Source of the DNA: JAJYLM01 sp964547905
GTDB lineage: Bacteria; JAMCPX01
DNA: 33,318 bases
Direction: 5' to 3'
NCBI GenBank assembly: GCA_964547905.1
Contig: CAZJPN010000022.1
Location: 1-33,318, forward strand
Shown here: one piece after another, positions 7,180 to 12,450 of the stretch
How the letters are laid out: every line of letters starts with the position of its first letter
Numbering within the stretch: the first letter of the stretch is position 1
The notes under the pieces: generated by a model
Database searches by the model: none
Seen by the model: the letters and a program-made list of their open reading frames with translations, nothing else
Told to the model about the DNA's origin: nothing
Translations under genes and position numbers: made by a program

Positions 7180-7635
7180 TTATTCATCGTTTTGTGTCCA
7201 ACAATGAGCACCGAGTCTCTTGATTTTGCGAGCTTGCTCTGCTGAAAAGCCTTCTCTTTTCCAGCAGAGTATTTCGGATATGTCCTGTATGCCAAAGCCA
7301 GCCCGCTTCCACGCGTACATATAATCGATTGCAAAGTGTGTGCCCTTTTCAAGGAGTGCTTGAGGCTCTGGACCCGAAGCTTCCAGGCGCTATACTTCAT
7401 TATTATGAATGATGCTGTTCTCGTTTGTTAGCTGTTTGTTGCCCCCAAAGCCCCTATTCCATCTGATCGCGGTATTGGGATCTGTCATATAATAGTTATC
7501 AAGCCCCATGAGATATGCATTAAGATTGTCGTTCAGCGTCTCTGCCATCGGGGGTGTGGGCACGCACCCGGCTATATGCATGAATAAAGCCATGCAGGAC
7601 AAAGCATAAAGTATATGTTTCCCTTGCAAAACCAT
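7180..7635 (-). pseudogene. small lipoprotein gene interrupted by an in-frame amber codon
   Basis: ATG at 7635 begins a lipoprotein signal (hydrophobic stretch, lipobox HIAGC with Cys24), followed by a soluble part. An in-frame TAG occurs at 7392-7390 after 81 codons. The same frame then continues, with protein-like sequence (RLEASGPEPQALLEKG, later FAIDYMYAWKRAGFG and FSAEQARKIKRLGAHC), to a TAA at 7182-7180. The full frame would encode about 151 residues. I do not recognise the family. The continuation has no start codon or ribosome-binding site of its own that I can find, so a single nonsense mutation in an originally longer gene is the simplest reading. Alternatives are an 81-residue functional lipoprotein, amber readthrough, or a sequencing error. 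Confidence 0.6.
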
Positions 7636-7918
7636 ACATGAACTCTTGTTTTTTTATAACACAAAAAACGAACATATTACAATAAGTTTGGCCATGCTAT
7701 TCCGGGGATTTTAAAACCGGGAACAGGGATAAGACCTTGGCAGCGGTCAAGCTGAAATCACAACTCCACCAGACCCATCCCCTTTGATTAAGAAGCAGAG
7801 GGCGATTCATGAATCGCCCCTACATTTATAAAATATTTGGATTCCCGTTGGAATTTATCCCGCCTGGGAAAGCAACGGGGTCGCCACGATGTTCTTTAGC
7901 TACGTGCAAAACAATACC
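7636..7918. other. gene-free stretch with dispersed repeats
   Basis: No gene seen. It contains a copy of the palindromic repeat centred at 7809/7810 and the segment GGAAAGCAACGGGG at 7867-7880, which recurs at 9751-9764. Pieces such as GGGAACAGGGATAAGACC (about 7719-7736) also look like degenerate intergenic repeats. Confidence 0.5.
7800..7819. repeat. 20-bp palindromic repeat, copy 1
   Basis: The palindrome GGGCGATTCATGAATCGCCC is identical to the core of the palindrome at 12337-12362. The flanking bases differ, so this copy is shorter. It lies in gene-free DNA. It would form a very stable hairpin or cruciform, and such elements usually occur in many copies per genome. Confidence 0.75.
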
Positions 7919-7948
7919 TTGACAAATAAAGCCTCCGAACGTTATTAA
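7919..7948 (+). promoter_or_regulatory. probable sigma-70 promoter of the LuxR-type regulator
   Basis: A perfect -35 TTGACA (7919-7924) is followed, after 18 bases, by TATTAA (7943-7948). The ATG at 7970 follows with an AAGGGA ribosome-binding site about 11 bases ahead of it. The spacing leaves only a short leader. Confidence 0.45.
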
Positions 7949-7969
7949 AATTAACAGAAGGGAATAATT

Positions 7970-8524
7970 ATGGATCGATCCATGCATGAATTATTTTTTC
8001 TTATTTTTGAAAACATGCCGCAGGGAATTGCCCTTTTTGATCGTGAAATAAATCCGATTGTATATAATCCGCAATTTATGCAGTTCAGTACAAGATTTGC
8101 AGATAAGGTTATGAAAGGGTATAGCGGGTTTCCCCAAAAGATCATTACGAAGATAAAAGAACACGCTAATAATAATTTAAAGTCTTCAAAATCCATTTTC
8201 TCAATCACATCATCAGATAATATGGTATTCTTTTTAATTGTTACCACCATACATCATAACTCAAAGCCTTATTATCAGGTAACCTTGCATCCCAAAAGAC
8301 TCAGTGAATTTGAGCTGTACCTATCCCTGAAAAACCAGTATAAAATTAACGAGAAGGAATTCGAGATTATCAGTTATGTGAAAAAAGGATTAACAAATAA
8401 AGATATAGCAGAACTTATAAAAACCTCCGAGGCTTCTGTTAAGAAGTATCTTACCAAGATTTATCAGAAGGTTGAAGTTGGTAACCGCACCGAGTTAACA
8501 GGTATTTTGGAAAATGACTCTTAG
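7970..8524 (+). CDS. LuxR/GerE-type transcriptional regulator with N-terminal PAS-like domain
   Basis: A 184-residue protein. Residues about 5-105 look like a PAS-type sensory fold (FENMPQGIALFDREINPIVY is a typical PAS opening). Residues about 118-178 form the GerE helix-turn-helix, with EKEFEIISYVKKGLTNKDIA, the recognition-helix part TSEASVKKYLTKIYQK and VGNRTEL. The protein should therefore bind DNA and respond to a small ligand or a redox state; neither can be named. No receiver domain is present. It is followed by a 412-base gap and a c-di-GMP-binding PilZ gene, so a shared role in surface behaviour is possible but unproven. Confidence 0.85.
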   Translation: MDRSMHELFFLIFENMPQGIALFDREINPIVYNPQFMQFSTRFADKVMKGYSGFPQKIITKIKEHANNNLKSSKSIFSITSSDNMVFFLIVTTIHHNSKPYYQVTLHPKRLSEFELYLSLKNQYKINEKEFEIISYVKKGLTNKDIAELIKTSEASVKKYLTKIYQKVEVGNRTELTGILENDS

Positions 8525-8676
8525 TACACTGCCTGAACAACATGAGCTGCATCAGTGTTTGCTCAATGATGCTAAAAACAGTTAAAGTTGATCTTATCTA
8601 TTTTTTAAATAGTATATACGTGGATTTGTAATCCGCATATATACTAAAATCCATATTTACTAAAGTAACCCAATCT
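8525..8676. other. first part of the gene-free gap between the LuxR-type and PilZ genes
   Basis: No gene seen. The notable structure is an imperfect hairpin at 8611-8645: AGTATATA(C)G(T)GGATT on the left pairs with AATCCGCATATATACT on the right around a TGT loop, giving 16 positions with one mismatch and one G-T pair. No T-run follows, so it is not an obvious intrinsic terminator; an operator or processed RNA structure is possible. Confidence 0.5.
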
Positions 8677-8719
8677 TAGCCGATCGGCTATTGACACAGT
8701 GTTTGAACCAAAGTATAAT
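8677..8719 (+). promoter_or_regulatory. consensus sigma-70 promoter with upstream palindrome, driving the PilZ gene
   Basis: TTGACA (8691-8696) and TATAAT (8714-8719) are both perfect consensus and exactly 17 bases apart. A perfect 14-base palindrome, TAGCCGATCGGCTA (8677-8690), abuts the -35 box. A dimeric regulator bound there could activate or repress. Transcription should start near 8726, giving a leader of about 210 bases before the PilZ start codon. Confidence 0.75.
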
Positions 8720-8936
8720 TTCAAACTATAGGCGATGTCTTAAGAGCGTGTAGGAGGAGATAACCTATTTAAATATAAAAGGGGGTTATATAAGGTATTT
8801 CTCAAAGGTGCAGTTTATTTACACAATGGCTTAATAATAAAGAAACAAAACTGTTTATAAGACTGAAGAGGAGCAATAAATATGAAAGATATGCTACAAT
8901 TAAAAATTTAGCAAGCTCCGGGTTTTAAGGTTAATT
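8720..8936 (+). other. long leader of the PilZ gene with a nine-codon upstream frame
   Basis: The predicted transcript has an unusually long leader. It contains a purine-rich AGGAGGAG (8752-8759) not followed by a nearby ATG, and a nine-codon frame at 8882-8911 (MKDMLQLKI) preceded by GAGGAG at an appropriate distance. I could not match it to the conserved core of c-di-GMP riboswitches. A leader peptide or small RNA is possible. Confidence 0.35.
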
Positions 8937-9674
8937 ATGAATAAAGTTTTTGAGATTGCTTTAGTTGTTCCCTCTATGTCCCAGAAGGTTAATCTTCTGG
9001 AAAGGTTCCTGACAGATATAAGGAACGCATATACACCTTCTCTTCTTAAGTCTATTAACCTTTATAGTTGGGCTTCCAGTAACTCCCTTGGCATTATTCT
9101 CACTTTTGATTTTTACGTCTTTCTCCCAAGTTACTTCAAAAAGATTAAAGCATGGGCAGAAGAGTCAGGCATCAAACTTTATGAGCTCATGCCTTTCGGG
9201 CAAATGGAAAGAAATGAATTCAAAAACAAGTTCATACTTACATCTGACCTGAAGTTTACAGGAGATTATGATATCGCTCTTGCACTTAACAAGATTCTCA
9301 CGAGGATAAATACAACACTCGGTAGAAAGAACATAAGATACAACGCATCCCTTAAGGTGACTTTCGAGTCAAAGAAACAACCCATCCATGGATACACACA
9401 AAATATTTCTAAAGGAGGGATATTTGTAGCTACAGAAGCCTCCTTTCTCCCGGAATCAAAGTTGAAACTCCTTTTGTCCCTGCCTAATTCTTCCAAAGAT
9501 GTTAAGGTTACAGGTATGGTAGTTCATACAGTGAGCCCGGACCAGGCAAAACTCACAGGCACTGATAGAATACCCGGCTTGGGGATACAGTTTCTTGAAT
9601 TCAAAGAGGACGGAGAAATGGTTTTAGACTCATATTTCAATGCGCTGAACAAAGAGGAGATAAGCCTTTCATGA
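8937..9674 (+). CDS. PilZ-domain protein (probable c-di-GMP effector)
   Basis: A 245-residue cytoplasmic protein. The N-terminal 125 residues are a conserved-looking but unassigned region. The C-terminal PilZ domain (about 128-240) has both c-di-GMP-binding motifs intact: RxxxR at Arg130-Arg134 (RKNIR) and N/DxSxxG at Asn156-Ser158-Gly161 (NISKGG), followed by GLGIQFLEF typical of the barrel end. It should therefore bind c-di-GMP; its output partner is unknown. The start at 8937 has only a weak AAGG-type ribosome-binding site. It sits behind a strong promoter with a long leader. Since the window also has type IV pilus motor genes, a role in pilus or surface control is a reasonable guess. Confidence 0.88.
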   Translation: MNKVFEIALVVPSMSQKVNLLERFLTDIRNAYTPSLLKSINLYSWASSNSLGIILTFDFYVFLPSYFKKIKAWAEESGIKLYELMPFGQMERNEFKNKFILTSDLKFTGDYDIALALNKILTRINTTLGRKNIRYNASLKVTFESKKQPIHGYTQNISKGGIFVATEASFLPESKLKLLLSLPNSSKDVKVTGMVVHTVSPDQAKLTGTDRIPGLGIQFLEFKEDGEMVLDSYFNALNKEEISLS

Positions 9675-9965
9675 GTATGTCGGATTTTCTGTGTAAACGG
9701 CTTTCATCATTCAAGCCCCAGCGGGAATCTATCCGCAAAAAGGCAGTATAGGAAAGCAACGGGGGCACCTCTTGATTTGTAATCCCTTATCTTAAGGAGG
9801 AGACCTAAGCCTCCTTAATCCCTCATGTCAAGGAAGGAGTGAGGAAGGGTAATAAAACACGTTGACTTAAAGATATTATACCTATAAAACAACCTTAAAA
9901 TTTTATTGGAGAAGATGAATGGGTATAAAACTGATTTCATTTAATACCCATGCTAAGATCGACCT
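9675..9965. other. gene-free stretch with dispersed repeats before uppP
   Basis: Contains the GGAAAGCAACGGGG repeat (9751-9764, also at 7867-7880) and a perfect 9-bp hairpin, TTAAGGAGG (9792-9800) with CCTCCTTAA (9810-9818). The hairpin loop matches the repeat family at 2514-2530. A possible but weak promoter is TTGACT near 9863 with TATAAA 15 bases later. A nine-codon frame at 9915-9944 (MNGYKTDFI) with a close GGAG is probably fortuitous. Confidence 0.5.
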
Positions 9966-10790
9966 ATGACACAATCATTACAGGCATTTATACTTGGCGT
10001 TGTTCAGGGGCTTACTGCTTTCCTTCCGGTAAGCAGCTGGTCTCATCTCATTGTTTTTCCCTGGCTGCTGCATTGGAACAATACCTTCCTCAACAGCCTT
10101 ACATTCCAGGTGGCCCTTCAGCTCGGCTCTGTGCTTGCACTGATCAGTTTTTACTGGAAAGAATGGCTTACCCTGATAAAAGAGTTTTTTATTGGCATTA
10201 AAGAAAGGCGACCATTCGATAATTTTTATAGAAAGCTTGTCTGGTATGTTATCGCAGCCACAATACCGGGTGCAATCTGTGGTTATCTTTTTGAAAAACA
10301 GGTGAAAGAGGTATTAAGGAATCCATTGAATGTCGGCATCGCAATGATTGTTTTTGGTATTGTTTTATATTTTGCGGATCGTGCAGCCCGTTCAAATACA
10401 AGAGATTATGACCAAATAACACTCAAGGATAGCCTTGTAATAGGGACTGCACAGGCAATCGCTCTAGTACCCGGTGTTTCAAGGTCAGGCATTACAATGA
10501 CAGCAGCCCTTTTCCTCGGGCTTGATCGTGAAACATCCGCGCATTTCTCGTTCTTGCTTGCAATGCCGATACTCCTTGGTGCTTCATTGCTTAAACTGCA
10601 CAAGTTGGTGCATTATTTCCCTGCATCAGAGGTAAGACCGTTTCTATGGGGTATTGCAGGCTCGGCTATTGTCAGCTATATTGTTATTGACATGCTGTTA
10701 AAGTATCTGAAAAGGCACAGCTTTGTTCCTTTTGTATGGTACCGGGTATTGTTCGGAACGTTTTTAATTGTAATGTATTTTACAAGATAG
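9966..10790 (+). CDS. uppP: undecaprenyl-diphosphatase family membrane protein (UppP/BacA-like)
   Basis: A 274-residue integral membrane protein of normal length for UppP, which dephosphorylates undecaprenyl pyrophosphate to recycle the lipid carrier for peptidoglycan. The second family motif, PGVSRSGITMTAALFLGL, is intact with its catalytic Arg. The first motif reads GVVQGLTAFLPVSSWSH. Gln14 is an accepted variant and His27 is kept, but the second acidic residue of (E/Q)xxxE is Ala18, and the usual SSSGH/SSSAH is SSWSH. Loss of that glutamate abolishes activity in the E. coli enzyme as I recall, so the protein may be inactive, altered, or use another residue. No clear ribosome-binding site precedes the ATG. 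ssb follows 13 bases downstream. Confidence 0.88.
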   Translation: MTQSLQAFILGVVQGLTAFLPVSSWSHLIVFPWLLHWNNTFLNSLTFQVALQLGSVLALISFYWKEWLTLIKEFFIGIKERRPFDNFYRKLVWYVIAATIPGAICGYLFEKQVKEVLRNPLNVGIAMIVFGIVLYFADRAARSNTRDYDQITLKDSLVIGTAQAIALVPGVSRSGITMTAALFLGLDRETSAHFSFLLAMPILLGASLLKLHKLVHYFPASEVRPFLWGIAGSAIVSYIVIDMLLKYLKRHSFVPFVWYRVLFGTFLIVMYFTR

Positions 10791-10803
10791 GTAAGGAGGT
10801 TTT

Positions 10804-11235
10804 ATGGGATATGTTAATAAGGTTATCCTGTTGGGAAATCTTGGCAGAGATCCCGAGATCAGGCAGCTTCCGAGCGGACAAAATGTTGCATCGTTCACAC
10901 TCGCTACTACAGAAAACTATACAAGCAAAACAGGGGAGCGGGTGAAGCAAACGGAGTGGCACAAGATTACAGCCTTTGGAAGGCTTGCGGACCTTGCAGG
11001 CAAGTACCTGCATAAGGGTAAACAGGTTTATCTTGAAGGAAAACTCAGGACACGGCAATGGGAGGACAACAACAATCAGAAGCATACTACAACAGAGATT
11101 ATAGTTTCTACAATCCAGTTGCTTGGACAGGCAAATTCAGGCGCATCCGGACAGGACGATTTTACAGAACCCGCTCCGGAACCACCGGCTAACACTGAAC
11201 CATCGGGAGCTCCTGATGACGATGTTCCGTTTTAA
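10804..11235 (+). CDS. ssb: single-stranded DNA-binding protein
   Basis: A 143-residue SSB. The OB-fold spans about 1-108 (MGYVNKVILLGNLGRDPEIR, then TEWHKITAFGRLAD and GKQVYLEGKLRTRQW). A flexible acidic, proline-rich tail ends in DDDVPF, the partner-binding peptide that recruits replication and repair enzymes. A strong AAGGAGG lies just before the ATG at 10804. The 13-base gap to uppP suggests cotranscription from upstream. A hairpin follows the stop. Confidence 0.96.
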   Translation: MGYVNKVILLGNLGRDPEIRQLPSGQNVASFTLATTENYTSKTGERVKQTEWHKITAFGRLADLAGKYLHKGKQVYLEGKLRTRQWEDNNNQKHTTTEIIVSTIQLLGQANSGASGQDDFTEPAPEPPANTEPSGAPDDDVPF

Positions 11236-11511
11236 CATAAAGATGCATTTGCAAAACAGGTAAGTTTTGCAATGCGCACGAGAGGGAAGAGTTTGAGACG
11301 ATGCGAAGTGAAACACCAACGAACTGCCTGGTATGCTTTCATAGTAATCTGCGTGGACTACTTCTTTTCGGTATGAGAGATAAGGCATTTATTAGAAACA
11401 GATCCGGTTCGAAAAAGAGCGTTGCTGTACGAGCTGAGGCAAACAATGCTTCCCTCTCAATATTGCAGTTTTCCGGTTTACTATAAAAACAAAATTAAAA
11501 AGGAGATACGT
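11236..11511. other. spacer with a hairpin after ssb
   Basis: A hairpin directly follows ssb: TTGCAAAAC (11249-11257) pairs with GTTTTGCAA (11264-11272) around a six-base loop, and GCAT/ATGC outside extends it past one bulged T. It may end or stabilise the ssb message, although no T-run follows. Open frames here (for example 11301-11486) show no recognisable protein and no ribosome-binding site. Confidence 0.5.
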
Positions 11512-12318
11512 ATGAAAAAGGGCATAACAAGTATAGCTGCGGCACTGGTGTTTGCAATGCTGATGCCATCACTGGTATTTGCAGGATATGAGCTATCGCA
11601 ATCACAGACAGGTATGCATGGTACATCGAAGAGCAAGATGTTTATATCTAAAAACAAATACATGGTTACACAACCCGAATCTAAGATGATCGTTAATTTT
11701 GCAAGTGACAGGGTCATCATAACAAACGAAAATAAAAAGACCTACTGGGAAGGCACAACCGGGGAGTACATAAAATCCATGCAGGACATGCAGGATGCTT
11801 CTATGAAGCGGATGCAGGAGATGCTGCAAAAGTTGCCGGAATCTCAGCGGCAAGAAATCATGGCTATACATGGGATCAATACGGAGAAACCAAAGATAAA
11901 TGTGTCTATCCAGAAAACAGGCAAAACAGAAAAGATTGCAGGATATAGAGCGGAACAATATATCGTAAACAACAATGGCCAGCCGTATGAGGAGCTGTGG
12001 ATAGCAAAAGGACTTAATTTTGCAGGAGAAATAAGCCCGGAAAAATTACAGACATTTTCAGCAAAGCTCAAAAAGACAACTATGGGAGGCCAGGTACAGG
12101 GCGAGATAGGCTTATCAAAAGCATACATGAATTTGTTTAAACACGGCTACCCAGTAAAACAGGTTTTGGAAAACAATATGATGACCATAGAAGTCGACAG
12201 TGTAAAAAAGACAAATATCCCGGACAAGATTTTTGATACGCCTAAAGGCTACATGAGGATCAAATCCATTCAGAATTTCTTTATGAGTGGTCAGGGCATG
12301 AATACGGGAATGCATTAA
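11512..12318 (+). CDS. exported protein resembling DUF4412-type periplasmic proteins
   Basis: A 268-residue protein with a clear Sec signal peptide (MKKGITSIAAALVFAMLMPS, then LVFAG with cleavage near residue 24). The mature part has the beta-rich pattern of a YELSQSQTGMHG opening, SKMFISKNKY, IITNENKKTYWEGT, and the KTEKIAGYRAEQYIV segment seen in DUF4412 proteins (function unknown, envelope-associated). A Met-rich helix lies in the middle (MQDMQDASMKRMQEMLQ), and the tail is Met/Gly/His-rich (GQGMNTGMH). I chose the ATG at 11512 because AAGGAG lies eight bases ahead and the signal peptide starts there; the frame is open further upstream to 11422. A palindromic repeat follows the stop and may terminate transcription. 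Confidence 0.7.
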   Translation: MKKGITSIAAALVFAMLMPSLVFAGYELSQSQTGMHGTSKSKMFISKNKYMVTQPESKMIVNFASDRVIITNENKKTYWEGTTGEYIKSMQDMQDASMKRMQEMLQKLPESQRQEIMAIHGINTEKPKINVSIQKTGKTEKIAGYRAEQYIVNNNGQPYEELWIAKGLNFAGEISPEKLQTFSAKLKKTTMGGQVQGEIGLSKAYMNLFKHGYPVKQVLENNMMTIEVDSVKKTNIPDKIFDTPKGYMRIKSIQNFFMSGQGMNTGMH

Positions 12319-12336
12319 ACCACAACGTTTTTATTG

Positions 12337-12362
12337 TCAGGGCGATTCATGAATCGCCCTGA
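12337..12362. terminator. 26-bp perfect palindrome, probable terminator (palindromic repeat copy 2)
   Basis: A perfect 26-base palindrome whose 20-base core is identical to 7800-7819. It is followed by an AT-rich run with T6 (ATTTCATTTTTT), so on the plus strand it should act as an intrinsic terminator for the gene ending at 12318. Its occurrence elsewhere in the window shows it is a dispersed repeat reused as a terminator. Confidence 0.65.
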
Positions 12363-12450
12363 TTTCATTTTTTCGTGACTAAGTTTTATCTTGCTTTATT
12401 ACAAAATTTATAATAAATAGTGTTTTAAAATCCATTAAGGAGGCGTACAG

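Noticed and set aside
7390..7392. Genome-wide amber reassignment
   Set aside because: TAG ends uppP, argC and the DUF433 gene at sensible places, so TAG is a normal stop in this genome.
7140..7400. 86-codon minus-strand frame after the lipoprotein
   Set aside because: A different frame of the same DNA gives coherent sequence continuous with the lipoprotein past its amber codon, so this frame is a shadow.
8720..8936. c-di-GMP riboswitch in the PilZ leader
   Set aside because: I looked for the conserved GEMM core and did not find it; the leader remains unassigned.
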